Positions 27,070 through 37,300 of a stretch of 64,000 nt of DNA are shown here, piece by piece. The position numbers were made by a program, and so were the translations under genes. Within the stretch, counting starts at the first letter, position 1; the number at the start of each line of letters is the position of its first letter. This stretch comes from Candidatus Omnitrophota bacterium (GTDB lineage: Bacteria > Omnitrophota > Gorgyraeia > Duberdicusellales > 4484-171), in the NCBI GenBank assembly GCA_023227945.1, contig JALOCC010000004.1, forward strand, positions 1 through 64,000. Direction: 5' to 3'. Under the pieces are notes generated by a model. It was not told the origin of the DNA, did no database searches, and worked only from the letters and a program-made list of their open reading frames with translations.

Positions 27070-28791
27070 TTAAGGTTTTTTTGCCTTATTAATTCTATAC
27101 ACCAAAAGCGAACCGCCGATTTTAGTAACAGGCTTAATCTTATCTAACCATTGTATGTCTTTAGACCGCAACTGTGTTGTTTCGATAACATACCATCCTT
27201 CACTTGGGATGATTTTATCTTCCGGAGTTAGCGCCTCATAACTAATCCGTTTTACATCGTCAGCGTAATAACCAAAACGAGATGCAACTTTCACCTTATT
27301 AATATTATTAGCTTTGCTATATTTTTTAAATCTTTTCCAATCTTGCCCCCAGGCTATATTGGAATCGTCTAATAATTTATATCCATTAGCAGAACCGCCG
27401 ACAATTCTATTAAAATACGCCAAATGGCCTGGATACGCGGAAACCACATCTATAATTAAGACAGAAATTAGGACATAAAAGATTGCGGGAGCGAAACGGA
27501 AACGCTTGAAGACAAAAATACTGTATCCGACTATAACATAAAGAAATGGATATATTGGCAGAATATGACGAACACCGATGTTAACTTTATTTATAAAACA
27601 GGCGACAAAAAGATAAGCAAACATTGGAATAAAAAGTATGAGTTTCGCCCATAATTTTTCTTTCTTTATGCAAAAACCTATAAAACCTAGTATGATAAAT
27701 AAAATAGCGACAAAGGGCTCTTTAAAAAATATAGCTAAGGGAAAATAATACCACCAGCCGGTGTGAGAAAATTTTCCTAAAAGATAGGAATCCTGGCCAT
27801 CTGCTGCATGGCCCGTAAAGTAATCAAATCCCTTGAAGTAAGCTTTTGTGGCGCTATGAAAAGGGAACCATTCATAATTGGTGTAGTCCGCAATAACTAT
27901 GCTAAAAGCAATAACTAGGACAACAAGCAATATTGCGCTTGCCCAATTGACTTTCATCGCTATTTTTAATTTTTTTGATAACACTGATGAAAGTAGGTAG
28001 ACAAAAAGTAATGGAGCGATAATCGTAACGGATTTTTTATAAGACATCACAAGAATCAAAAAAGGCATAAAAAATATTATTTTCCAAATTTTATTTTTAA
28101 CCGTTGCATAATCTTTGGGCATCTCGATATTAAAATACAAAATGACTGACAAAAAATACATTACGGGGATAAGGATTAAGGCGCTAAATTTAGAAATTAA
28201 GCTTAATCCTAAAAACAATCCTGTTAGTGCGACAAAAAGGTATTTTTTTGTTTCCGCAAAACGCATAAAAAAATAAATCGTAATGAAATAAAAACAGCTA
28301 ACGGCGGTGTCCATGGTTACTAATGGAGTATGCGCCAAAAATGTTGGAGAAAAAGCAAAAAATAGCAGTGATAAAAAACCAGCAGATTTTCCGTTTAATT
28401 TACGCGAATAAAGATATATAAAAATAGCGAGGATTAAAGAAATGAGTATATTGGGTAAACGGCTCAAGAAAAGCATCAGATCTAGATCGTTACCCACCTT
28501 ATACAGAAAGGCATCTTGTATCTTTACTATATCCATTCCCGTATTTGAAACTTTAAAAATATCAGTAGGAAAATTGAGATTTAAAAATATAAGCGGTAAA
28601 GCTGCTAATTGTTTTACAAAAGGTGGATGCTCGATATTAAAACGGTAATCGCTAAATTTAACATTTATATAGCCTGTGGCAATATGGGTTTTTTCGTCAG
28701 AAGTAACAGAATTAGTAATTGCGTAATAAATACCGCTCAATAGAATAAATGCAAGGAAAAACCCTAAAATTATTGCTTCCTTTTTTTGCAT
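27070..28791 (-). CDS. PMT/ArnT-type membrane glycosyltransferase
   Basis: A 573-residue polytopic protein with about eleven membrane helices. The first periplasmic loop has TSDEKTHIATGYINVKFSDY, containing the acidic DE pair typical of GT39/GT83 enzymes that use polyprenyl-phosphate sugars. IEHPPFVKQLAALPL follows, as in the family HPPL segment. The C-terminus is a periplasmic domain (LDDSNIAWGQDWKRF). It probably transfers a lipid-linked sugar to protein or a surface glycan. It lies between the two copies of the glycine-rich gene start, so it may have been inserted there. Confidence 0.78.
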   Translation of the reverse strand: MQKKEAIILGFFLAFILLSGIYYAITNSVTSDEKTHIATGYINVKFSDYRFNIEHPPFVKQLAALPLIFLNLNFPTDIFKVSNTGMDIVKIQDAFLYKVGNDLDLMLFLSRLPNILISLILAIFIYLYSRKLNGKSAGFLSLLFFAFSPTFLAHTPLVTMDTAVSCFYFITIYFFMRFAETKKYLFVALTGLFLGLSLISKFSALILIPVMYFLSVILYFNIEMPKDYATVKNKIWKIIFFMPFLILVMSYKKSVTIIAPLLFVYLLSSVLSKKLKIAMKVNWASAILLVVLVIAFSIVIADYTNYEWFPFHSATKAYFKGFDYFTGHAADGQDSYLLGKFSHTGWWYYFPLAIFFKEPFVAILFIILGFIGFCIKKEKLWAKLILFIPMFAYLFVACFINKVNIGVRHILPIYPFLYVIVGYSIFVFKRFRFAPAIFYVLISVLIIDVVSAYPGHLAYFNRIVGGSANGYKLLDDSNIAWGQDWKRFKKYSKANNINKVKVASRFGYYADDVKRISYEALTPEDKIIPSEGWYVIETTQLRSKDIQWLDKIKPVTKIGGSLLVYRINKAKKP

Positions 28792-28806
28792 ATGTTTTCT
28801 AAATTC

Positions 28807-28998
28807 TTACAACTTCATAATAAATGCTAATGCATAAAAGGTTAAGTTATATGAGCCGTTTAGAGGCGCTCCCCCGGTATCGGTGAGCCTGCCTTGGTAG
28901 TTGATTAAGTGAGGAACTTCAGCCAGAACGCAGGAGACAGGTGATAAAGTGCAGATGAGAACGAGCATCGCAAGAATAGAAAATAGTTTCTTTTTCAT
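28807..28998 (-). pseudogene. Truncated copy of the glycine-rich exported protein
   Basis: A 63-codon frame: signal peptide (MKKKLFSILAMLVLICTLSP), VPHLINYQGRLTDTGGAPL and SYNLTF, then a junction to unrelated residues YALAFIMKL and a stop. The intact paralog at 25892-27004 continues for 300 more residues. The strong AACCCTCCG-type ribosome site and leader are conserved, so it may still be translated. Confidence 0.8.
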
Positions 28999-29042
28999 TT
29001 CAAAACCCTCCGTTTACGAATTTAATAATATTTGAAAAATGG
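28837..29042. repeat. Direct repeat, copy 2
   Basis: Partner of 26843-27052; includes the truncated frame and the leader with AACCCTCCGTTTAC and TTTAATAATATTTGAAAAAT. Confidence 0.8.
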
Positions 29043-29049
29043 GAAATAT

Positions 29050-29484
29050 CTAGTCAACTTGCTGCGCGGTAAGAAACAGGGCTTTTTCCAAAGTATTGAA
29101 AAAATCCTGATAAGTCGCCGGATCATCTACAGACTGAGTGCCGTATTGTGCGTTTGCCCTAACTAGTAATTGTTTTTCACCTCTCGGCCGAACGCTTACA
29201 GTCATGGTAATAACACCTATGCCAATAAATTTTGTGCCGGTAATAGTTCCTAAATCAAAATCAGCCTTATCAAGTATGAAATCCAAATCTTGCATTGCGC
29301 TAATTACGGTTTGCATCATCTTCTTTTTGTCTGTTGTATCAAACGCCCTGGTCTGAATGGCTCTTAACTTAACCTGGCTTTCGCTCATTTCAAAAGCTTT
29401 ACCGGCGGTAGTTGCGCAGCCGGAAAAAATTATAGGTATAATTAAAACCAATAATAGCCATTTTGCTTTTTGCATTTGTTTCAT
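29050..29484 (-). CDS. Small outer-membrane lipoprotein (paralog A)
   Basis: A 144-residue lipoprotein. The lipobox FSGC follows a basic, hydrophobic signal (KWLLLVLIIPIIFSGCATT). The rest is RAIQTRAFDTTDKKKMMQTV followed by a beta domain (FIGIGVITMTVSVRPRG) and a final helix FFNTLEKALFLTAQQ. The same order is found in the next gene, so the two are paralogs and overlap by 4 bp (ATGA-type coupling). Function unknown. Confidence 0.65.
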   Translation of the reverse strand: MKQMQKAKWLLLVLIIPIIFSGCATTAGKAFEMSESQVKLRAIQTRAFDTTDKKKMMQTVISAMQDLDFILDKADFDLGTITGTKFIGIGVITMTVSVRPRGEKQLLVRANAQYGTQSVDDPATYQDFFNTLEKALFLTAQQVD

Positions 29485-30035
29485 ATTTGTTGGGCCTCCA
29501 AGAATATTGACTTGGACAAACTCTCATAAAACTTTTGATATATCTGCGGCTCTTTGATTGTTTCCAATCTGCTGATTTGATTGCTTAAATTCCAAACTAT
29601 TCTTTGAAATGTAACTCGCACCGTAACTTTAGGGCCATCAAGGGAAGGTTTAACCACCACAGAAGCTTTTACTTGTTGCGTCTTATCGCAACCAGCTGTT
29701 GCGTTAGCATAAGAACCAAAGAAAGCAGAAACAAGGTCAAGCATTACAGCCCCGGTTATTTGAGCCGGATTTGTCGCATCAGCATTTTTGTATGCGCTTA
29801 CCAAACCTAGGTCAGTTTCGCTTTCGCTTAAAGTAAAACCTAAATCCTGCAAAACTCCGGCTACAGATGTAATGATTGCTTTCTCATCTTTTGTATCATA
29901 CTGCCGCATCTGTAATTGGCGATGCGCTAGATAATTTTCTGATGGCTTCAAGAAACCTTTTGGTATAGTAGCACAGCCGGAAAAAATACCCATTAACGAT
30001 AAAACCAAAAATATTTTTACTAGGTACTTTCTCAT
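29481..30035 (-). CDS. Small outer-membrane lipoprotein (paralog B)
   Basis: A 184-residue lipoprotein with lipobox FSGC (IFSGCATIPKGF). LQMRQYDTKDEKAIITSVAG matches paralog A in position and pattern, then LQDLGFTLSESETDLGLVSA, a central insertion with a membrane-like stretch (VMLDLVSAFFGSY), and the shared tail FYESLSKSIFLEAQQI. It is the middle gene of a compact run of three lipoprotein genes. Function unknown. Confidence 0.65.
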   Translation of the reverse strand: MRKYLVKIFLVLSLMGIFSGCATIPKGFLKPSENYLAHRQLQMRQYDTKDEKAIITSVAGVLQDLGFTLSESETDLGLVSAYKNADATNPAQITGAVMLDLVSAFFGSYANATAGCDKTQQVKASVVVKPSLDGPKVTVRVTFQRIVWNLSNQISRLETIKEPQIYQKFYESLSKSIFLEAQQI

Positions 30036-30042
30036 TTAGAAA

Positions 30043-30459
30043 TTAAAATTTTGAAGAATGATAAGCAAAATCTCTTACTTTATTCTCTTTATCAAATTTT
30101 ACAACTACAGTAAGGGTTCTTTGTGACGTAGACTTAGACCCGGAACTTCCACTGCCGCCCACGCCGGCAAGTATTAAAAACAGCCCGCTTTCACCTTCAC
30201 TCTGTGAATATGTAACATCTGTAGCAATTTTATCGTAAACCCAAACTTCTCTTCTTTCCTCATCAGTAGTAACTACATTGGGCGAGCCTAAAGCTTCTAT
30301 TACTTGCGCTGACGTCATTCCTACCTTAATATTTCGCTGAACCGTTCCTACAGTAAGCCTATCTCCTGTATCATCCTGAACATTTTTCCTGTGAACATTA
30401 GCAGAAGCACACCCAATAAATGCAATTAAAACCATTGAAAGTATATATTTTCTTCTCAT
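30043..30459 (-). CDS. Lipoprotein with SmpA/BamE-like fold
   Basis: A 138-residue lipoprotein: signal with IGC lipobox (VLIAFIGCASA), then NIKVGMTSAQVIEALGSPN, the signature of the SmpA/OmlA (BamE-like) domain (IxxGMTxxqVxxxLGxP). REVWVYDKI and a closing strand LTVVVKFDKENKVRDFAY complete the fold. It carries a Gly/Ser-rich insertion (GGSGSSGSKSTSQ). BamE helps outer-membrane protein assembly, but many unrelated lipoproteins share this fold. It is first in the three-gene lipoprotein run. Confidence 0.7.
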   Translation of the reverse strand: MRRKYILSMVLIAFIGCASANVHRKNVQDDTGDRLTVGTVQRNIKVGMTSAQVIEALGSPNVVTTDEERREVWVYDKIATDVTYSQSEGESGLFLILAGVGGSGSSGSKSTSQRTLTVVVKFDKENKVRDFAYHSSKF

Positions 30460-30557
30460 TTCAGGCCTCCTTTTGGCTTTTTGTGTTTAAATTTTACGCT
30501 ATAAAATAAAATTGTAAACCGGAATATTTTATAATTCATCAAGCACAAAACTTACTT

Positions 30558-30580
30558 ATTTCCACCCCCGGGGTGGAAAT
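30558..30580. other. Perfect hairpin between lipoprotein genes
   Basis: ATTTCCACCCC-CGG-GGTGGAAAT. It has no T-run on either side, so it is not a clear terminator. Confidence 0.45.
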
Positions 30581-30610
30581 AGGATGAGATAAAAATACTA
30601 ATAATTAAAT

Positions 30611-30628
30611 ATTGTGTCCCCAGAATTA
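30611..30628. repeat. REP-type end relic
   Basis: TGTGTCCCCAGAATTAC. On the minus strand this is AATTCTGGGGACACA, the same type of end as the unit at 24691-24796. It overlaps the stop codon of the 30626 gene. Confidence 0.45.
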
Positions 30629-30979
30629 CTTACTATCATCATGTTTAATCTCATAGCAAATAAAACCATCTCTTGCTATCAGCCATCTGACCTGAAAAAC
30701 TTTGCCTTTAAAGAAATAAGCTCTAACCTGCGATTTTGAACCAAATTCCGGATACCATAATAACACCATTGGCTTCATGTAATAATTAGGTCCTAAAATA
30801 TCAATCACTTCCTGTTCCGTCATGCCTATTTTAACCTTAGAAAGTTTAGTTTCTATATATTGTTTCTCTTGCTGATTCATAGCCTGCCAGGCATCCTGAC
30901 CAGTACGCACAGTAATACACGCAGTAAGCACCAACAACATAAAACATACTGCGATAATTTTACTTTTTTTGAACTCCAT
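30626..30979 (-). CDS. Lipoprotein with BamE-like domain
   Basis: A 117-residue lipoprotein: signal with lipobox LTAC (VLTACITVRTG), an amphipathic helix (QQEKQYIETKLSKVKIGMTE), then GMTEQEVIDILGPNYYMKP, the BamE-like turn. YFFKGKVFQVRWL is the last strand. The stop codon lies within a REP-type relic, so the natural C-terminus may have been altered. Function unknown beyond a probable outer-membrane location. Confidence 0.62.
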   Translation of the reverse strand: MEFKKSKIIAVCFMLLVLTACITVRTGQDAWQAMNQQEKQYIETKLSKVKIGMTEQEVIDILGPNYYMKPMVLLWYPEFGSKSQVRAYFFKGKVFQVRWLIARDGFICYEIKHDDSK

Positions 30980-31007
30980 AAATAATTTATTAAGTGTAAC
31001 TTACTTT

Positions 31008-31070
31008 CTAATGTTGAGGTCTGACCCTATTATTTTTGATCTGGCATCTGAAGGTTTGACCCTGTTATCT
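31008..31070. repeat. REP-type relic with GGTCTGACCC
   Basis: TAATGTTGAGGTCTGACCCT and, 40 bp on, AAGGTTTGACCCTGTTATC. The TGTTGxGGTCTGACCC form commonly flanks REP-associated Y1 transposases. No transposase is in the window. Confidence 0.45.
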
Positions 31071-31096
31071 TTATACTTTATTTTTCTTAATTTAGA

Positions 31097-31348
31097 TTAT
31101 TTATCGTGATTTAACTCCCAACCTTTTTCCTTTGCTTCTTGCCTAGCCTTATCAAGAACTTCTTTCAATTGTTTTTCAAATTCTGGTAAAGGAGGGGGAG
31201 AAAACCAATTAAACATTTCTCTTAACTTATAGTTAGGAATAAATCTTGCAATTTCTGTAATAAGCTTATCTATGGAAGTAGAAAAAACCGGAACCTTATG
31301 AATTAAAATATCAGTGAGGGGGTGATCCCCATGCTTGCCATTAGCCAT
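31097..31348 (-). CDS. Small protein downstream of Rhs gene, candidate immunity protein
   Basis: An 83-residue hydrophilic protein with no recognised domain: MANGKHGDHPLTDILIHKVP, then helices ranging over IDKLITEIARFIPNYKLREM, a PPPLPEFEKQ turn, and a charged C-terminal helix. It begins 17 bp after the stop of the rhs gene on the same strand. That is the usual place of the immunity gene for a polymorphic toxin. GGAG lies at a proper distance before ATG 31348. The immunity role is inferred from position and size only. Confidence 0.5.
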   Translation of the reverse strand: MANGKHGDHPLTDILIHKVPVFSTSIDKLITEIARFIPNYKLREMFNWFSPPPLPEFEKQLKEVLDKARQEAKEKGWELNHDK

Positions 31349-31365
31349 TTTGCTATCTCCTTTAA

Positions 31366-34300
31366 TTAATATTCTGGATTAGCCCCAGAAACCCTTTCTA
31401 ACCTTACTTGGGTGCTAGAATCAGGAATAACAACTTCAGTTAAACCTCCCGGATTACCATAAATAGGCTCTGCTGATTTCACCGTAACCCCAGAGGAATT
31501 GGTTATGGTACCTTCACTAACAAAGCGTCCAGTATTTTGTGGCGGTAAGCCTGCTTGTCCTCGAAAATTTGGTACCGTTTGGGGGTTTACTGTTGTCCAA
31601 GATCTTCCTTGTGATCCAGATCCGCCACCCCACACCCGATAAACTTTTGCCCCACCCAAACCGCTGCTTCCGCCGCCTGCAGGATATCCGGCTGCGGGCA
31701 TTAAAGGCGGACCGCCAATGGGCAGTTGATCATCATCATTATAAAGAGCGCTGGCAAGAACAATTGGTTTTTTTGTATTTAATGCATTACGTACCTTTGT
31801 TTCAACCTTATGCAAGGTGCAATTTGCAATATATGCGATTGATGAAGTCATTGCGCCTTGAGCTGCACCTGCACCAAAAGTCCCGCCCATTGCCAAAGAA
31901 ATGCCTCCACCAAGAATAGCACCAACTGTTGTTCTTTGCAACCCTTCACCGACAAAAGCATCAAAGCCTTTACCTTGTATAGGAAAAATACCTGAAACAC
32001 CCGCACTAACTCCAGCGCTAAGTCCACCTATTACAGCCGACATCCCTGGGTTTCCACCTGTGGCAACTGCACCTAAAGCACCTGACATAGCACCGGCTAT
32101 GGTATGAATCCCTGCTGTAAGCATAGTCATAGCTGCAGTTCCTTCTTGAATTGCTAAGGCTGTTGCTAGCCCGCCGATCGCGCTACCAGCCGCAAAGAAT
32201 AACGCTCCACTAATCGCACCACAGATAGCTCCTGCTCCAATATCTCCCCCAGTTATAGCGGATATTGCAGCGCCACTTGCTGCACCAATAAATACAGCTG
32301 CAATAGCAAACCAAAACCAATGCCCTGTGGGATCAATATAATTAATAGGGTTATTACCACAATAAGAGTATCTGTTGAGCGTTTGCGGATTAAAAGGCGC
32401 TTGAGTTATTGTATCCGCCGTTATAAATCTCCCAATCTCCGGGTCGTAGTAGCGGGCGCCGTAGAAGTAGAGACCGGTTGAGTCGAGTTCTTTGCCAGTA
32501 AATTTATAGTTGGTAATGTTTGCGCCTTCGTTACGAGCTAATGTGCCGTAAGGCGTGTATTCGCAGTATTGGACAAGCTGGCCGTTGGCATCAGTAATAA
32601 CATTTGATGAACCAAGATGGTCGCCGTGATAATAATTAGTGTTTAGCGTAGAGCGGGTAGCGTCTAGTTCGAGACTGCAAACTCTTGTAGACCCTGCAAA
32701 AATATGTTTAACAGCTTTCTGCTGTCCGCTTTCAGTCGTCAGCTCATAAAGGCTTCCAATATAAATTGTTTCGCTGTCGCCTGATGTCTGAGAGCTGACG
32801 GCCTTCTTGACTCTGCCTCCATCTCCATCATAGGTAAATGTAGAGGTAGAAGTTGATTCGATTACTTTGGTAAGACGGTTTTCAGCATCGTATTCAAGGG
32901 TTTTGTTTTTGCCGACAGTCATATTGCCATTTGCGTCATACTGATAAGTGTAGCCTCCGGCAGATGTTACGGCATGCGGACCGGCATTTTGACCATAAGC
33001 CATTACGCCAAGGTCTGACTTATAGGTCATATTGCCGATTGAATCGTATTGGTAATTGAAGGTGGTGTAACCACCGCCAACTGCCGGCACATTGCTTGCC
33101 TGGGTTAAACGGTTTAGCTCATCGTAAGTGTAGGTACGGATATTGCTTCGCTTGTTATCAGTTAGAGTTGTGATGTTGCCGTTTTTGTCGAAAATATAAT
33201 TTAAATCCTGAAGGGTAGTTTGTAGTTGGTAGTTAGTAGTTAGTATATTGGATAACCTTAAGTCTTGGCCGTAAGTATAATCTGTTTTGGTATTGTTGCC
33301 GTAAATTATGTCGCGAATTTGGCCTTTGGCATTATAGTTTATTGAGTTTACATAATTTATCGTGTTCGTTGAGTTAGAAACTTTTTCCAAAAGCCCTGAA
33401 TTTGCGTCATAAGAATAATTTATAACTGTGTTATCGGGGTAAGTTAGGCTGGATAAGCGGTCTAAAATGTCATAAGTTCTTGATACTTGATACTCGATGC
33501 CAGATACTCGTTTAATAGATTTAATTTCACGACCTAATTTGTCGTAGAAAAATTCGGTTGAGCCGCTTGTATCGGTTACTTTAGATAATCTTCCTATGCA
33601 GTTTTCTTTCAAATTGTCATCATATAAATAATTAATTTCGTCTACTGTCCCTGCTCCGTTGTCCTTCGTCTTCTTAGTTAAGCGGTTCAGCTCATCATAA
33701 GCAAAAGTAATGATTTGGTTTTTAGCATCGGTTTGTTTGGTAAGATTACCTAATATGTCATATTCATAAAGCCAAGTTCCCATATCGGGGTCTATCATTT
33801 TTAGTTTGCGGCCGATAGAGTCGTAGAAAATCTGGGTAATATTGCCTTTGCTGTCAATTAACTTAACAAGGTTATTTTGGATATCGTATTCGTAATTAGT
33901 TTTATAGACCCCGCCCTGGGTAAATTCGGTTATTTCAATGTTGTTACCGTAGACATCTTTAAGCGTTCCTTTCTTATGGCCTTCAGGATCAGTTGTTTCG
34001 ATGTAGAGAGGGTTTATATAACTTATTGAAGCTTGCGCATCTTTTAGGGTTCCGGGGAAGTCCGAAATAGTTTTCTTTACTCTGCCTCTTATATCGTATT
34101 CATAGCGGACATAGGAAATTTGCGAGGCGTCTTCGTCAATATAATGAGGCAGTGATTCGCTGCTTACAGCGCCGCGATTATTGTAATAAGTTTCCGATGA
34201 GACTTGCCGAGCTGATGCGCCATCTTCTCCCACTGAAACTGCCTTATACGCCCTTCCTAAACCATCAATGTATTCGGTCTTGGAATGCCCCAAAGCATTA

Positions 34301-37300
34301 GTTGTTATTTTGGTGTTAAAATCAGGATATGAATACGTAATAACTGTTTCATTGTAAGCATTCTTGGCACTGGTAACCCTGGCTAATGAATCATAGAAAG
34401 TTTGCGAGGTATGTCCATTTGTATCGGTTACAGATGTAACTACTCCGAATTTATAGTTATAGGTTTGGGTTACGGTGTGGCCTAAGTTATTAATTACTTT
34501 TAGAGGATACGCGTAGAAATCTGTATCGTATTCGGTTGTAACTGAACGGCCAAGTGTGTCGGTTGTAGAAATTAAATTACCAAACGAGTCATAGCTATAA
34601 AGAGTTGATGGCGCGAGGCTGATGCCCGATAATGGATTAAGAATAAAGATAGTTTCTTTGGAAAGATTTCCTCTATCGTCGTATTCAGCGGTTTTTTTGG
34701 TAATGACGTTGCCGTCTTTGTCTTTAAGAAGCGACTCAATTGGCCGGTTAAAAGCTTCAAAGGCTTGAGAGTAGGTAATTGTTGCAATTTTTTCATCACC
34801 AGTCTTTGAAATATCTCCTTCGTTTTTAGTTTCGATAACATTACCAATATTATCGTAGGTAAGGAGATTTTTAGTTGAGAGAGATGTTGCATTTTCTTCA
34901 TAAACAGTTGCGGTTTGCTCGATAAGCGCAGGAAAACCCAGACAGTTTTCGCCGGCAGTCGCCTTTTTGACTTCGTAAGTATTTAGGCTTTGGCTGATGA
35001 GCTTGCCATTGCCATCATAGGCAATTATTTTTTCAATTTGGCCTTTGAGCGCGCCATCCTGTCCGGATTTTCCCTGATAAAAATAGGTTTCGCTGTAGTT
35101 ATTAGTTATCGGGTCGGTTACGGTAATGCGAGCAAAGCCACGGAACTCACGTTCAATTGCATCGAAATACCCTCCAGCGTAATTAAAGTTTTGAGTGTAA
35201 GTTTCGGGAAGGGTAACTGAAACAGGAGTATTGTCACGCACTGTATTAATAAGGGAAATGGAACTTGCAACATAAACCGGAAACGGAAGAAGATCATTAT
35301 CGTATTGCGAAGCGTAGGTGTAGACCACTTCGGTTTTACCGCCTATGCCGTTGTCTATTTCAGTAAGTAAGTCTGCTGGTTTATTGGTTGAGAGTTGAGT
35401 GAGCCAGCGGTCGATGCCGATTTTCTCCTTATCAAAACAGGCGGCATCAGTAATGCCGTCGCCGTTAAAATCTCCGGTGGTCGCTGAATCATCGCCGGAT
35501 GAGCCAAAATTCGAAAGCCAAACCCCTTTATCCACAAACTTATTTCCGGTTGAAATTGCATAGTACCATTTACTTGCTGGCTTATCCCAATATCCAATGT
35601 CCGCCAAACCGTCATTATTAAAATCCGAGATAGTTACATCCTGATTTGCGGCGTAGCCGGAAATCCAACTTGTTTCATCAACGAAGCTAGCGCTGTTAGA
35701 AAAAGCTATTTTAAATTCTCCGGTTGATTTTTTAAACAAACAAAGGTCACCCAAAGAATCCCCGTTAAAATCTCCACCTAAAGTAATATATTCTGTGTTA
35801 GCAGAACTTGAGGCAAGCCATACAGTAAGCGGCCCAAAACCGGAACCTGTACCTAAAGCAATTTTTACTTCACCGGTTTCTTTATTATAGATACCGAAGT
35901 CAGTGTATTTATCGGCATTAAAATTACCGGTGAATGGCTGCAAGGGGTAAACCGGTATGTTGTAACATTCCTGTTTCTGCTCGCATTCTTCAAACCATAA
36001 AAATCCGGAACACACCTCATACGACCGGCACTCTTCTTTCTGATAAGTAGGGGAAGGAACAGTAAACCAGGTGCCGCTAGCGGAAAATCCGGAGCTATTG
36101 GAAAGAGCAACTTTTAGCTCTCCGGTTGTAAAGTTATAAGCTGCTACATCACTCTTGGCGTCGCCGTTAAAATCTCCTGAAAGGGGTAGCCACTCACTTG
36201 AATTGCCAAAACCTGTAAGCCAGTCAACCGCATTCCTGAATACGCCCTTGTCAGATAGGCAGATTTCCCATTTTCCGGTAGATGAATTATGCAGGCCTAA
36301 ATCGGTTAAGGCGTCGCCGTTAAAATCACCCATTACCGGATTAACAGAACTGTCCGCAACTGCGACATCAACACCTTTAGTCTGCAGGACGGTTAAATTA
36401 CCGCTATCGGTAATGCGTCCGGAAATTTCGTGGTCGCCGACATCAGCGAAGGAAATAGTTGTGGTATAGCTGGAATTAAAATTACCTGAAGCAATTTCTA
36501 CGCCATCTTTCTTTAGGGAAAAGGTCATGGCATCGCCATCCGGGTCAGTGGCTGAAAGGACTACATTAAATTGTTCGTTGGGCGTTACTGTGTATTTACT
36601 TAAAGTTAAAGTAACCTGGGGGATACGGTTTGTGCTGGTTACGATGACTTTTGCATTTTGTGTAACTGTATCAATGCCGTCTGAAGCTGTAACTGTGATA
36701 TTGTAGGTGCCGCTATCGTTATAGCCGGTTATCCATTTACCCTGGCTGTCAAATGGCGCACTATAGTAAAGAGAAATTGCATCGTTGTCGGGGTCGGAGA
36801 CAGTAGGAGCTATAACAGCCGTTTGGCCTTCATTGACGGTTATATCGGAAATGGGATTTAAAACTGGTGGACGGTTTACATTTTTAACGGTTATTTTTAC
36901 TTCTTGTGTATCGGTTAAGTTTTCCGGATCTGCCGCTGTTACCGTGATGGTATAGATACCTGAACTTGCATAATCTGTTTGCCATTGTCCGTCTGAATTT
37001 AACGGAGCACTAAAGGTATAAGTTATTACGTCGCCGTCGGCATCAGTTGCATGAGGAATAATTTTTATTAACTCGTTTTCATTTACTGTAATGTCAGGAA
37101 TGTAATCTAAAACCGGCGGGTTGTTTACGCCTACTACCTGAAGGGTAATTTCGTTACTCTCAGCGAATGACCCTTCGCTATCAGTTGCTTTGAATTTTAT
37201 TTTTTCGGTTCCAGACCACCCTACGGATTGTGAAAAAGTAACCTGGTTGGTAGCTACATCAATAACAACGTTTATATTGGAATTACCTGTTACCGTATAT

